Shown here in pieces: positions 1 through 11,018 of a DNA stretch of 64,000 nucleotides. The notes beneath the pieces were generated by a model that was not told the DNA's origin, did no database searches, and saw only the letters and a list, made by a program, of their open reading frames with translations. Source of the stretch: Azospirillum sp. TSO35-2 (GTDB taxonomy: Bacteria; Pseudomonadota; Alphaproteobacteria; Azospirillales; Azospirillaceae); assembly GCF_003116095.1 (NCBI RefSeq), contig NZ_LGRA01000021.1, positions 2,637,508-2,701,507 of the forward strand, read 5' to 3'. Position 1 is the first letter of the stretch. Each line of letters begins with the position of its first letter. Position numbers and translations under genes: made by a program.

Positions 1-1
1 A

Positions 2-244
2 TGGACGGGGGAGTTCGTCTTCGCCCTGCTGTGGCTCTGCTTCATCCTGTCGGTCGGCGCGATCTTCCTGCTGTTCGCGCTGATTCGCCGGGGCGCGGCG
101 GCCAAGGTCGCCAGCCTGTTCTACCTGACCCCGCCGGTCACCGCGCTCATCGCCTGGGCGATGTTCGGCGAAAGGTTGGGCGTGGTGGCGGTCGCCGGCA
201 TGGCGGTGGCGGTCTGCGGGGTGGCGCTGGTCAACCGGAAGTGA
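2..244 (+). CDS. EamA/DMT-family exporter, C-terminal fragment
   Basis: Partial gene cut by the left window edge; the last 80 residues are readable. The fragment holds about three hydrophobic helices, with the small-residue pattern SLFYLTPPVTALIAW followed by FGERL, typical of the last helices of the second EamA repeat in inner-membrane drug/metabolite transporters. The substrate cannot be told from this piece. It ends 177 bases before the GMC oxidoreductase on the same strand. Family call is fairly safe; no specific function is supported. Confidence 0.8.
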   Translation, partial: WTGEFVFALLWLCFILSVGAIFLLFALIRRGAAAKVASLFYLTPPVTALIAWAMFGERLGVVAVAGMAVAVCGVALVNRK

Positions 245-421
245 CGGCCTGAGGTGAGCGTGGCGGTCCGGCGGACTGACGCTGGCTGGAAACGGAACGG
301 TCGGCGTTGGCGTCCGGCGTTGGACGTTGCGAGGACCGATGCCGAGAGATTTCGCTGGATCGTCAGCCTCATCAGCAATTTAATACGTCTGACAAATCGA
401 TAAATCCCCGGGAGGGAACCG

Positions 422-2059
422 ATGGCGGACGCGCTCGATTTCGGCAGCTTCGACTACATCATCGCCGGCGGCGGCACGGCGGGCTGCGTGCTGGCCAACC
501 GGCTGTCGGCCGATCCGGAGGTGTCGGTGCTGCTGCTGGAGGCCGGCGGCAAGGACAATTGGGTGTGGCTGCACGTGCCCGCCGGCTATCTGTTCTGCAT
601 CGGCAACCCGCGCACCGACTGGTGCTTCAAGACCGAGGCGGAGGCCGGGCTGAACGGCCGCAGCATCCATTACGCCCGCGGCAAGGTGCTGGGCGGCTGC
701 TCGTCGATCAACGGCATGATCGCCATGCGCGGGCAGGCGCGCGACTACGACGAATGGGCCGAGCTGACCGGCGATCAGCGCTGGCGCTGGGACGAGGTGC
801 TGCCGGTCTTCAAGGGGACCGAGGATTACTGGCGCGGCGCCGACGACATGCACGGCGCCGGCGGTGAATGGCGGGTGGAGCGGCAGCGGCTGCGCTGGGA
901 CCTGCTCGACCGCTTCGCCGAGGCGGCGCAGCAGGTCGGCATCCCGCGCAACGACGACTTCAACCGCGGCGACAATTTCGGCGTCGGCAGCTTCGAGGTG
1001 AACCAGAAGGGCGGCGTCCGCTGGAGCGCCGCCAAGGCGTTCCTGCGCCCGGCGCTCGACCGGCCGAACCTGAAGCTCGCCATCGAGGCGTCGATCGACA
1101 AGGTGGAGATCGCCGACGGCCGCGTCACCGGCCTGCGCTTCACCGTCAAGGGCGAGCCGGCGCGGGCGACGGCGCGAATCGAGACGGTGCTGGCCGCAGG
1201 ATCCATCGGCTCGCCCGCCATCCTGCAACGCTCCGGCGTCGGCCCGGCCGATCACCTGAAAAAGCTGGGCATCCCGGTGGTGCTGGACGCGCCGGGCGTC
1301 GGCGCCAACCTGCAGGACCATCTGCAACTGCGCATGATCTACAAGGTCGACGGCATCGTGACGCTGAACAAGCGGGCCGGCAGCCTGATCGGCAAGGCGA
1401 TGATGGGGCTGGAATACGCGCTGTTCCGCAAGGGGCCGCTGACCATGGCGCCGAGCCAGCTCGGCGTCTTCGCCAAGTCGGGGCCGGAGGCCGCGACCGC
1501 CGACCTGGAATACCATGTGCAGCCGCTGTCGCTGGAGAAGTTCGGCGACCCGCTGCACGCCTTCCCGGCCTTCACCGCCAGCGTCTGCGACCTGCGCCCG
1601 GCGTCGCGCGGCTGGACCCGCATCACTTCGGCCGACCACCGCGACAACCCGGCCATCGCCCCCTGCTACCTGTCCGATCCGGTCGACCGGGCCAAGGCGG
1701 CCAAGGCGCTGGCGCTGACCCGCCGCATCGTCTCCCAGCCGGCGCTGGCGCCCTATCACCCGCAGGAATACAAGCCCGGCCCCAGCTTCCAGACCGCGGA
1801 GGAGCTGGCCAGGGCGGCCGGCGACATCGGCACCACCATCTTCCACCCGGTGGGGACCTGCCGCATGGGCCGTCCGGACGACCCCACCGCGGTGACCGAT
1901 CCGGAGATGCGGGTGAAGGGGCTGCGCGGGTTGCGGGTGATCGACGCCTCGGTCATGCCGACCCTGACCTCGGGCAACACCAACACGCCGACGGTGATGA
2001 TCGCCGAACGCGGCGCCGCGCTGATGCGGGCGGAGCGGCGGGCGGCGCTGCGCGGCTGA
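422..2059 (+). CDS. GMC-family FAD oxidoreductase (choline/alcohol dehydrogenase type)
   Basis: 545-aa flavoenzyme of the glucose-methanol-choline family. The N-terminal dinucleotide fold is visible (DYIIAGGGTAGCVLANRL, residues about 10-27), then the ARGKVLGGCSSINGM signature near residue 90, and near the C-terminus FHPVGTCRMG with the likely catalytic histidine and GNTNTPTVMIAE, which closes the FAD site. Length fits the family. The start is supported by GGGAGG about 6 bases upstream. Such enzymes oxidise alcohols or choline-like substrates and pass electrons to the respiratory chain or oxygen. No betB or betI is adjacent, so choline as substrate is not supported. It converges on pabC with a 9-base gap. 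Confidence 0.9.
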   Translation: MADALDFGSFDYIIAGGGTAGCVLANRLSADPEVSVLLLEAGGKDNWVWLHVPAGYLFCIGNPRTDWCFKTEAEAGLNGRSIHYARGKVLGGCSSINGMIAMRGQARDYDEWAELTGDQRWRWDEVLPVFKGTEDYWRGADDMHGAGGEWRVERQRLRWDLLDRFAEAAQQVGIPRNDDFNRGDNFGVGSFEVNQKGGVRWSAAKAFLRPALDRPNLKLAIEASIDKVEIADGRVTGLRFTVKGEPARATARIETVLAAGSIGSPAILQRSGVGPADHLKKLGIPVVLDAPGVGANLQDHLQLRMIYKVDGIVTLNKRAGSLIGKAMMGLEYALFRKGPLTMAPSQLGVFAKSGPEAATADLEYHVQPLSLEKFGDPLHAFPAFTASVCDLRPASRGWTRITSADHRDNPAIAPCYLSDPVDRAKAAKALALTRRIVSQPALAPYHPQEYKPGPSFQTAEELARAAGDIGTTIFHPVGTCRMGRPDDPTAVTDPEMRVKGLRGLRVIDASVMPTLTSGNTNTPTVMIAERGAALMRAERRAALRG

Positions 2060-2068
2060 AGCTCAGGG

Positions 2069-2875
2069 CTAAAGGTCGGGGTCATCCAGCAGGGCGGCGA
2101 ACACCGGGCCGGGAACACCCCGGCCGATCGGCCGCCCATCCACCGACAGCAGCGGGCGCAGGCCGAGGCTGTTGGTCAGCAAAGCCTCGTCGGCGTGGGC
2201 AAGGTCGTCGAGGCCGAGCGGCGCCTCGACGGCGCCGTGGCGCTCCAGCAGCAGGGCGCGGCGGATGCCGGGCAGGGCGCCGTCGGACAGCGGCGGGGTC
2301 AGCAGCCGGCCGCCGATCGCCAGGAACAGGTTGGCGACGCTCGATTCGGCGAGGCGCCCGGCGCCGTTCAGCAGCAGCGCCTCGTCGGCGCCGCGGTCGG
2401 CCGCCTCCTGCCGCGCCAGCACCGAATCCAGGTAGTTCAACGACTTCAGCCGCGACAGCGGCGAGTGTTCGTTGCGCCGGGTGCTCCGCGCGACGATTGC
2501 CGTGACCGGCGTGGTGAGGTGCCCGGCCGGGGCCAGCGTCATCAGCACCGTCGGGTTGGCGTCGGCCGGCGGCAGCACGCCGCGCGCCCCGGTGCCGCGC
2601 GACACCGTCAGCCGCAGCACCCCATCGGCCACGCCGCGGGCGGCGATCAGCGCCGCCATCGCCGCGGCCATCGCCGCTGCGTCGTGGGGCAGCGCCAGCC
2701 GCAGCACCGCCGCCCCGGCGGCCAGCCGCTCCAGATGGCGGGGGAGGTGGCGCGGCGCGCCGTCCTTGACGCGGATCGTCTCGAACAGCCCGTCGCCGAG
2801 CGTGAAGCCGCGGTCGGCCGGGTCGATCCGCGCCGCGTCGGCGGCCTGCAGGCGGCCGTTCAGCCAGACGGTCAT
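2069..2875 (-). CDS. pabC: Class IV aminotransferase, probable aminodeoxychorismate lyase
   Basis: 268-aa PLP enzyme of fold type IV. The likely Schiff-base lysine lies in SRLKSLNYLDSVLAR (about residue 145), followed by DEALLLN and GRLAESSVANLF, which bind the cofactor phosphate. The ATG overlaps the stop of pabB by four bases (ATGA), so the two are translationally coupled. Context therefore favours 4-amino-4-deoxychorismate lyase, which releases pyruvate to make p-aminobenzoate for folate. D-amino-acid and branched-chain aminotransferases share these motifs; without the pabB partner they could not be told apart. Confidence 0.85.
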   Translation of the reverse strand: MTVWLNGRLQAADAARIDPADRGFTLGDGLFETIRVKDGAPRHLPRHLERLAAGAAVLRLALPHDAAAMAAAMAALIAARGVADGVLRLTVSRGTGARGVLPPADANPTVLMTLAPAGHLTTPVTAIVARSTRRNEHSPLSRLKSLNYLDSVLARQEAADRGADEALLLNGAGRLAESSVANLFLAIGGRLLTPPLSDGALPGIRRALLLERHGAVEAPLGLDDLAHADEALLTNSLGLRPLLSVDGRPIGRGVPGPVFAALLDDPDL

Positions 2876-4254
2876 GCCATCCCCTCATCGCCCAGCTTAC
2901 CGACCGCCCGCAACTGCGCGCGCGCCTTGACCAGCATTTCCTCATGCTCCGCCGCCGGGTCGGAATCGGCGACGATGCCGCCGCCGGCCTGGGCGATCAC
3001 CGCGTCGGGCGTCACCGACAGGGTGCGGATGACGATGTTGCTGTCCATCGCGCCGTCGAAGCCGATCCAGGCCACCGTGCCGCAATAGGCGCCGCGGCGG
3101 GCGACCTCCAACTCGTCGATGATCTCCATGGCGCGGATCTTCGGTGCGCCGGTGATCGACCCACCGGGGCAGGCGGCGCGCAGCAGATCGACCGGGCCCA
3201 GGCCGGGCCGCAATTTGGCGGTGACCACCGACACCAGGTGATGGACGCTGGCGAAGCTCTCCAACCCGTAGAGCACCGGCACCCGGACGCTGCCGATCGT
3301 GGCGACGCGGCCCAGGTCGTTGCGCAGCAGGTCGGTGATCATCAGGTTTTCCGCGCGGTCCTTGACGCTGGCGACCAGTTCCGCCGCCGCCGCCGCGTCG
3401 GCCGCCGGATCGGCGTAGCGCGGCCGGGTACCCTTGATCGGCCGCGTCTCGATGGTGCCGTCGGCGCCCAGCCGGATGAAGCGCTCCGGCGACGCCCCGG
3501 CCAGTTGCAGGCGCGGCCCGCAGTTGAGGAAGGCGGCGAAGGGCGCCGGGCTGAGGCGGCGCAACCGCTCGTACAGCGCGTAGGCGTCGACCGGCGCGGT
3601 CGGCGTGTCCGCCAGGAAGCGCTGGGTGAAGTTGGCCTGATAGATGTCGCCGGCCCGGATATACTCCAGCACCCGCCCGACCCGGTCGAGATAGTCGGGG
3701 CGCGACAGCTCCGACCGCCAGGGCAGGGGCGCCGGCCCGGCCGATGGTTGCGCCGATGGTTGCGGGGGCGGAACGGACAGCCGTTCGGCCATGCGGCGGG
3801 CGCGGTCCTCCGCCTCCGGCCGGGCGGCGATGACCCAGGCGCGCCGTTCCAGCCGGTCGAAACCGGCGACCACGTCGTAGAGGCCGAACGCCATGTCGGG
3901 CTGGCCGCCGGGGTTGCCATGGCGGGAGCGCAGCCCTTCCAAAGCCGTTCCGGCTTCGTAACCGATCAGCCCGACCGCGCCTCCGGTGAAGGGCACTGGT
4001 CCCGGCGGGGCGGGCGCGTGGGCGGCGAGCGCCTCGGCCAGCGCGTCGAAGGGCGATCCGGCGACCGGCCGGCCATCCACCAGCGTCTGCCCGCCGACGG
4101 ACTCGACAGTTTGATACGGTTCCGCAACGATATAGGCGTGGCGGCCATGGCTCGGGTGGGCAGCCGCGCTGTCCAGCAGCATCGCCCAGGGCTGGGCGCT
4201 CCACGGGCGGAAGGCGGCGGCGGGATCGTCGCAGGACAGGGGAATCGTCAGCAT
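2872..4254 (-). CDS. pabB: Aminodeoxychorismate synthase component I
   Basis: 460-aa chorismate-utilising enzyme. It shows RPIKGTRPR, the core signature GGSITGAPKIRAMEIIDELE, MDSNIVIRTL and QAGGGIVADSDPAAEHEE, the order seen in PabB and TrpE. The N-terminal half holds the less conserved anthranilate-synthase N domain. It aminates chorismate to aminodeoxychorismate using ammonia from a glutamine amidotransferase; no pabA is in view, so that subunit must be elsewhere. I start at the ATG at 4254 (MLTIPLS) because an upstream in-frame extension looks unlike the family. Followed by pabC with a 4-base overlap and preceded by an SDR gene 22 bases upstream; probably one transcript. Confidence 0.92.
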   Translation of the reverse strand: MLTIPLSCDDPAAAFRPWSAQPWAMLLDSAAAHPSHGRHAYIVAEPYQTVESVGGQTLVDGRPVAGSPFDALAEALAAHAPAPPGPVPFTGGAVGLIGYEAGTALEGLRSRHGNPGGQPDMAFGLYDVVAGFDRLERRAWVIAARPEAEDRARRMAERLSVPPPQPSAQPSAGPAPLPWRSELSRPDYLDRVGRVLEYIRAGDIYQANFTQRFLADTPTAPVDAYALYERLRRLSPAPFAAFLNCGPRLQLAGASPERFIRLGADGTIETRPIKGTRPRYADPAADAAAAAELVASVKDRAENLMITDLLRNDLGRVATIGSVRVPVLYGLESFASVHHLVSVVTAKLRPGLGPVDLLRAACPGGSITGAPKIRAMEIIDELEVARRGAYCGTVAWIGFDGAMDSNIVIRTLSVTPDAVIAQAGGGIVADSDPAAEHEEMLVKARAQLRAVGKLGDEGMA

Positions 4255-4276
4255 GGCGGCACCCGTGCAGCGGCCC

Positions 4277-5062
4277 TCACATCTGAATCGTAGCACCGCC
4301 GTCGACGACCAGCACATGGCCGTTGACGTAGGAGGCCGCGGCGGAAGCGAGGTACACCGCCGCCCCGGCGATCTCCTCCGGCCGGCCCCAGCGGCGCATC
4401 GGCGTGCGGTTGGCGAAATAGGCGGCGCGTTCGGGATCGCCGGTGATGGCGGCGTTCGTTTCGGTTGCGAAAAAGCCGGGGGCGATGGCGTTGCTGGTCA
4501 GCCCCTGCGGCCCGTACTCGGCGGCCAGCGCCCGCACCATGCCGGTCAGCCCGGCCTTGGCGGCGGCGTAGACGCTGTCGTTGGCCCGGGCGATCTGCCC
4601 GGCGATCGAGGTGACGGCGATCAGCCGCCCGGTCCGCCGCGGCAGCATCAGCCGCGCCGCCTCCCGCGCCAGGATCAGGCCGGAGGCCAGATCGACGTCG
4701 AGCAGCGCCGAAATCTCGTTGTCGGAGAACTCGGCCAGCGGCTTGCGGTTGCGCTGCCCGACATTCTGCACCAGCACGTCGAGCCGGACATGCTCCCGCT
4801 CGATCCGGCCGAAGGCGTCGCGCACCGCCGCCCGGTCCGACACATCGAAGGCCAGCGCCGACGCCGTCCCGCCGGCCGCGGTGATCTCGGCCACGCGGGC
4901 CTCCAGCGCCGCGGCGTCCCGGCCGTTCAGCAGGACATGCGCCCCGGCCCCCGCCATCGCCCGCGCGATTTCCAGCCCCAGCCCGCGCCCGGACCCGGTC
5001 ACCAGGGCCATCTGGCCGGCGAGCGAGAAGGTCGACAGGTAGGGTGTGATCGGTCCGGCCAT
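4277..5062 (-). CDS. SDR-family oxidoreductase (gluconate 5-dehydrogenase-like)
   Basis: 261-aa classical short-chain dehydrogenase. The cofactor motif TGSGRGLGLEIARAMAGAG is at about residues 20-38, the NAG-type position reads LVQNVG, the catalytic serine is in VTSIAG, and the catalytic YxxxK is YAAAK. It closes with the usual C-terminal VDGG. Closest in style to gluconate 5-dehydrogenase or 3-oxoacyl-ACP reductase relatives; substrate unresolved. The start at MAGPITPYL fits family length. It lies 22 bases upstream of pabB on the same strand and may be co-transcribed, though a link to folate synthesis is not implied. Confidence 0.85.
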   Translation of the reverse strand: MAGPITPYLSTFSLAGQMALVTGSGRGLGLEIARAMAGAGAHVLLNGRDAAALEARVAEITAAGGTASALAFDVSDRAAVRDAFGRIEREHVRLDVLVQNVGQRNRKPLAEFSDNEISALLDVDLASGLILAREAARLMLPRRTGRLIAVTSIAGQIARANDSVYAAAKAGLTGMVRALAAEYGPQGLTSNAIAPGFFATETNAAITGDPERAAYFANRTPMRRWGRPEEIAGAAVYLASAAASYVNGHVLVVDGGATIQM

Positions 5063-5403
5063 GGCTGCCCCCGGGATGTCGCGGAACCGCTCCCGTCCGA
5101 GCGGCGGTCCGAGATGTAGCAGACCCGTGGGCGCGATGGCACCCCGGACGACGCCGGCGCCCGGACGTCGGCGCAACACCGCTTTTGATTGCAGGAGCTG
5201 GGGCTCAGTATCGGGGCGGCGCAGTTGATAATCGCCGGAAGCAATTGATCATCTTTCACGAAAGAAATATTCGCGACAACGTTCATTCCGATCGAGCTTG
5301 AGCTTGTGCGTTTTCGCGCCTCTTCGTATGATTTCGCCGACGCGATTGAGGTAATCACGCAACCCGGCACTGGATTGTGTCCGGTGTCTTCCGGAGAGGG
5401 TTT
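5063..5403. other. Intergenic region between SDR gene and amidase-like gene
   Basis: 341 bases between divergently transcribed genes. The right half is more AT-rich than the flanks and carries the promoter listed at 5304-5332. The left part is GC-rich and shows nothing I can name. Confidence 0.6.
5304..5332 (+). promoter_or_regulatory. Candidate sigma70 promoter for the amidase-like gene
   Basis: TTGTGC, 17-base spacer, TATGAT. The -10 box matches five of six consensus bases; the -35 keeps TTG only. It lies about 70 bases before the ATG at 5404. Read by eye, not tested. Confidence 0.45.
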
Positions 5404-6063
5404 ATGACGAGACGGCGTTCCAACGCGGTGATGGGTGCGGTTCAGGCCGGCGACATCATGGTGAAGAACTGGCAGGGCATGACCAGGAGCGGTGTCATCA
5501 TCAGGCTCGGGCAATTGTTCAGCAAAGGCAAATCGGACTTCACGCACGCCGGCATCGCCAGCTCGCCGACCGCCATCATCGAGACGAACAGCGCCGGCCT
5601 GCAGGAAAACAGCCTGCTGTCGACCCGGGGCGATCTGACCTACGACGTGTTCCGCTGCCTCATCCCCGGCATCGGCGCCGGCGCGGCCCAGGTTGCCGCC
5701 ATGATGCTGCAGAACTTCACCCAGGGCGGCAGCGCGCAATTGCCCTACGACAGCTGGGGGGCCGTCAAGTCGCTGGGCGGCGGCTCGGCCAGCCAGTCGT
5801 CCGACCGGGTCAACAAGCTTCTCGACAAGCTGCTGGCCGGGGGCTCGGAGGGCTTCTTCTGCTCCGGCCATGTCGTCTACTGCTACATGGTGGCGATGGA
5901 GCAGGCCAACATCGCGGTGCAGGGCAGCTTCCCGCTTCAGAACATGCAGGCGGTCTTCGGGCTGGAAAGCCGTTACTACAACCCGTCCTTCCTGCACAAG
6001 CATCTGAGCGGGAACCAGAACTTCAAGTTCATCGGCAAGGTGAAGGGCGCCGTGCTGGTTTAA
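5404..6063 (+). CDS. Permuted papain-like amidase/hydrolase (NlpC/P60, YiiX/C92 type)
   Basis: 219-aa protein. The order of likely catalytic residues is circularly permuted relative to papain: histidine first (THAGIA, H48), an acidic residue (IIETN, E60), and the cysteine last (FFCSGHVVYC, C153). The N-terminal GDIMVKNW is the usual opening strand of LRAT/YaeF/YiiX proteins. No convincing signal peptide, so likely cytoplasmic. Members of this fold cleave amide or thioester bonds in peptides or lipids; the substrate is unknown. The start at 5404 is preferred over the GTG at 5377 because GGAGAGG lies just upstream. Converges on clpB, with the terminator between. Confidence 0.65.
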   Translation: MTRRRSNAVMGAVQAGDIMVKNWQGMTRSGVIIRLGQLFSKGKSDFTHAGIASSPTAIIETNSAGLQENSLLSTRGDLTYDVFRCLIPGIGAGAAQVAAMMLQNFTQGGSAQLPYDSWGAVKSLGGGSASQSSDRVNKLLDKLLAGGSEGFFCSGHVVYCYMVAMEQANIAVQGSFPLQNMQAVFGLESRYYNPSFLHKHLSGNQNFKFIGKVKGAVLV

Positions 6064-6085
6064 GCGCGCCGGACGCCCTTTCCCC

Positions 6086-6123
6086 AAAAAAACAGGCTCC
6101 GGATGCGATGCATCCGGAGCCTG
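6086..6123 (-). terminator. Rho-independent terminator of clpB
   Basis: A perfect 14-bp stem (CAGGCTCCGGATGC and its complement) with a 3-base GAT loop at 6093-6123, followed on the minus strand by seven T (the A run at 6086-6092). This polarity fits termination of clpB, which ends at 6158. The stem could also slow transcription from the amidase side, but there is no T run in that direction. Confidence 0.93.
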
Positions 6124-6157
6124 TGCTTGTGCGTGACAATCGGTCAGCCGTCCGGCG

Positions 6158-8842
<2,685 letters not shown>

Positions 8843-9166
8843 CCGGCACTCCGTTTCCATGGTCTCCCGCCCAGCCATCCGGCGCGGGAGAAGCGCCCGC
8901 CCGGCCCGCAGAATGCGCGGCCGCCCGGTGCTTCATCGTAGAAATGGTTAACGCTCCGGCGGCGGTCAAGAGGGGGGCCGGACCGGTGCCGTGGCCGTCG
9001 CCGTGGACGATTTGAAACCGGATGAAGCCTTCTGGGCCGCACCTGGACCGCACCCCGGCGATCCCTGCAGTTTTTGGATGAGCGGCCGGCGGCGCCCTGT
9101 GCCAACACTGTGGGGCGGACCCGCGGCACCCGCGGCTCCGCGCGCTCGAACACAGGAGTGACGTGA
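8843..9166. other. Divergent intergenic region clpB / carbonic anhydrase
   Basis: 324 bases with divergent genes on either side. It holds the heat-shock-like promoter at 8942-8970 for clpB and, at the right end, AGGAG at 9154-9158, eight bases before the carbonic anhydrase ATG. I could not identify a convincing promoter for the carbonic anhydrase. Confidence 0.6.
8942..8970 (-). promoter_or_regulatory. Candidate sigma32 (RpoH) promoter of clpB
   Basis: On the minus strand CTTGAC (8970-8965) is followed 17 bases later by CCATTT (8947-8942), similar to alphaproteobacterial RpoH promoters (CTTG, long spacer, C-rich AT -10). It ends about 100 bases upstream of the clpB start. clpB is a known RpoH target in related bacteria. 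Confidence 0.45.
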
Positions 9167-9898
9167 ATGTGTCTGTTGTGCGAAACGGCGGCGGGTGGAC
9201 TGTCGCGCCGCCACCTGTTCCGGACCGGCGCCGCCCTGGCCGCCTCGGCCGGCGCCTTGACGATGCCCTCCGTTCCGGCCCTGGCCAAGGAGGCGGCGCC
9301 GGCCGCCAACGCCATCGCGCCCGACAAGGCGTTGCAGCGCCTGCTCGCCGGCAACGCGCGCTATGTGGCGAACGTCTCCCGCAACAAGGACTTTTCCGCC
9401 GGGCGGATGGCGCGGGCGCGGGCGCAATTCCCGATCGCCGGCATCGTCAGCTGCGCCGATTCGCGGGTTGCCCCGGAACTGGTCTTCGACCAGGGCCCCG
9501 GCGAACTGTTCATCGTCCGGGTGGCCGGGAACTTCGTCAATGACGACGGCTTGGCGAGCCTCGAATACGGCGTCAAGTTCCTGAACATGCCGCTGATCCT
9601 GGTGCTCGGCCACAGCGGCTGCGGCGCCGTCAGCGCCACGATCAAGGCGATCCAGGACAAGGCGGAGCTGCCCGGCCATCTGCCGGCGCTGGTCGACGCG
9701 CTGAAGCCCGGCGTCGAGGCCGCCATTGCCCGCAACCCCGCCAACCTGCTGGCCGAGGCGACCGCCGAGAACGTCCGTCACAACGTCCGCCGCCTCGGTC
9801 AGGCGGAGCCGATCGTGTCGGCGCTGGTCGCCGAAAAGCGGGTGAGGGTCGTCGGCGGCGTCTACGACATTGCGACCGGCAAGGTGACGCTGCTCTGA
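9167..9898 (+). CDS. Exported beta-class carbonic anhydrase
   Basis: 243-aa zinc enzyme interconverting CO2 and bicarbonate. The beta-class metal ligands are present: C96 with the D98-R100 dyad (SCADSR), H149 and C152 (GHSGCGAV). The N-terminus is a twin-arginine signal (SRRHLFRTG, residues 13-21) with a hydrophobic stretch and a likely cut near ALA/KEA about residue 40, so it should act in the periplasm after folding with zinc. AGGAG eight bases upstream fixes the ATG. Its last 37 bases overlap the opposite-strand gene that follows. Exported beta carbonic anhydrases are less common than cytoplasmic ones. Confidence 0.92.
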   Translation: MCLLCETAAGGLSRRHLFRTGAALAASAGALTMPSVPALAKEAAPAANAIAPDKALQRLLAGNARYVANVSRNKDFSAGRMARARAQFPIAGIVSCADSRVAPELVFDQGPGELFIVRVAGNFVNDDGLASLEYGVKFLNMPLILVLGHSGCGAVSATIKAIQDKAELPGHLPALVDALKPGVEAAIARNPANLLAEATAENVRHNVRRLGQAEPIVSALVAEKRVRVVGGVYDIATGKVTLL

Positions 9899-10782
9899 CC
9901 GTGGATGGCCCGATCCGCGTCGGCCCGTTCCGCCGCCGCGGCGAGCCAGCTCACCTGTTGGCAGAACCAGCGCTCGATCGTCCCGGAGAAGCGGGGGGCA
10001 AGGCGCAGGCGTTGGCGGCGGTCGTCGTGGAGAACCAGACCCCGCCGTTCCATGGCGTTGATCAGATTGCGGATGTGCGACTTCGACACGCCAAGCGACC
10101 GCGCAAGGTCGGCCGCGGGCGCCGCGAGCCAGCCGCCCGGCGACAGCCGGAGGGATTGCTCGGCCAGCGTCAGGGCGAGGTACAGGCCGCTGTCATGCTC
10201 GTCGAGCCACGCCAGATCGGGAAAGCGCGTCAGCGGCCGGATCGAACGGTCGAGCCACGGCGCGCACTGGTGGATGACGGCGTCGAAGAAGGCGCGATCC
10301 GAGCGGAGCCGGCCGGCATGCCCGCCGCCGATCACCGACAGCTCCGCACCCGACAGCCCAGCCGCCGCCAGCCGTTGATGGCAGTCGAGATGCAGCGCCA
10401 CCCAGTCGCGCAGGCCGTCGAGGATCAGTGGTCCGGGCACCAGATAGCGGATGCGCCCATCCGTGGCGTCGCGCTCGGCCTGGACGATGCCGAAGCCGCG
10501 CAGCAGGGCGATGAAGGCGGCGGTCTGGCGGGCGCCCGGCAGGCGATCCTGGATCCGCGTCACCGTCGGGCGGTCGCCGGGCGACCGGGCGGTGACGTGC
10601 ATCATGACGATCAACGCCGCGATCTCGGTCGGCGCCCGTTGCCCGAACAGCTTCATCATCAGGCGCTGCCCGCGCAAGGGCGCGACGAGGCTGTCGCAGT
10701 AGAAGGCCAGGACCGCGGGAAAGTCGGGATGCCGGCGCAGCCATTCCGGATCCGATGCGGCCGGATAATCAGCGTCCATCAC
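9862..10782 (-). CDS. Unrecognised protein with two winged-helix-like regions
   Basis: 306 aa; I do not recognise a named family. The first half contains a MarR-like segment (about residues 75-125, with TVTRIQDRL and a wing-like DGRIRYLVPG). The second half contains a better helix-turn-helix, LARSLGVSKSHIRNLINAM then RRGLVLHDDRRQRLRL as wing (about residues 225-270). No signal peptide or membrane segment. It may be a DNA-binding regulator with a duplicated module. Its 3' end overlaps the carbonic anhydrase gene convergently, so mutual transcriptional interference is possible. Real coding is supported by length and coherent third-base GC, but function is unknown. Confidence 0.6.
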   Translation of the reverse strand: MMDADYPAASDPEWLRRHPDFPAVLAFYCDSLVAPLRGQRLMMKLFGQRAPTEIAALIVMMHVTARSPGDRPTVTRIQDRLPGARQTAAFIALLRGFGIVQAERDATDGRIRYLVPGPLILDGLRDWVALHLDCHQRLAAAGLSGAELSVIGGGHAGRLRSDRAFFDAVIHQCAPWLDRSIRPLTRFPDLAWLDEHDSGLYLALTLAEQSLRLSPGGWLAAPAADLARSLGVSKSHIRNLINAMERRGLVLHDDRRQRLRLAPRFSGTIERWFCQQVSWLAAAAERADADRAIHGQSSVTLPVAMS

Positions 10783-10980
10783 TCACGCTCCGTTGTCATG
10801 TCCCGATGCCAGTGCCCGTGCCCGAGGCGCCGGCGGCCCGTCCGTCCCGATTGTGCGGCATCGGAATGGTTACGACACGATCATGATGACGGGAGGGGGC
10901 GGTGTCGACCGGCTTCGACGCCGGCCCCGGCGCGCCGCCCGCCCACGCCATATTGACACGCGATCCCCGCCTCCCCCTTC

Positions 10981-10995
10981 ATAGCGCAGCGTTAT
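10981..10995 (+). promoter_or_regulatory. Nac-type LysR binding site (ATA-N9-TAT)
   Basis: ATAGCGCAGCGTTAT is a 12-of-15 palindrome and exactly fits the ATA-N9-TAT pattern bound by enterobacterial Nac. It lies 23 bases upstream of the ATG of the adjacent LysR gene, suggesting autoregulation. A TTGACA sits upstream at 10953-10958, but no good -10 follows it at normal spacing. Confidence 0.5.
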
Positions 10996-11018
10996 CGGGG
11001 TGAGGGGGCCGCGCGGCC

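Noticed and set aside
422-2059. betA (choline dehydrogenase) as a specific name
   Set aside because: Motifs fit the whole GMC family and no betB, betI or transporter is adjacent.
10953-10958. TTGACA as the -35 of the LysR gene
   Set aside because: No acceptable -10 lies 16-18 bases downstream; kept only as context for the Nac-type site.
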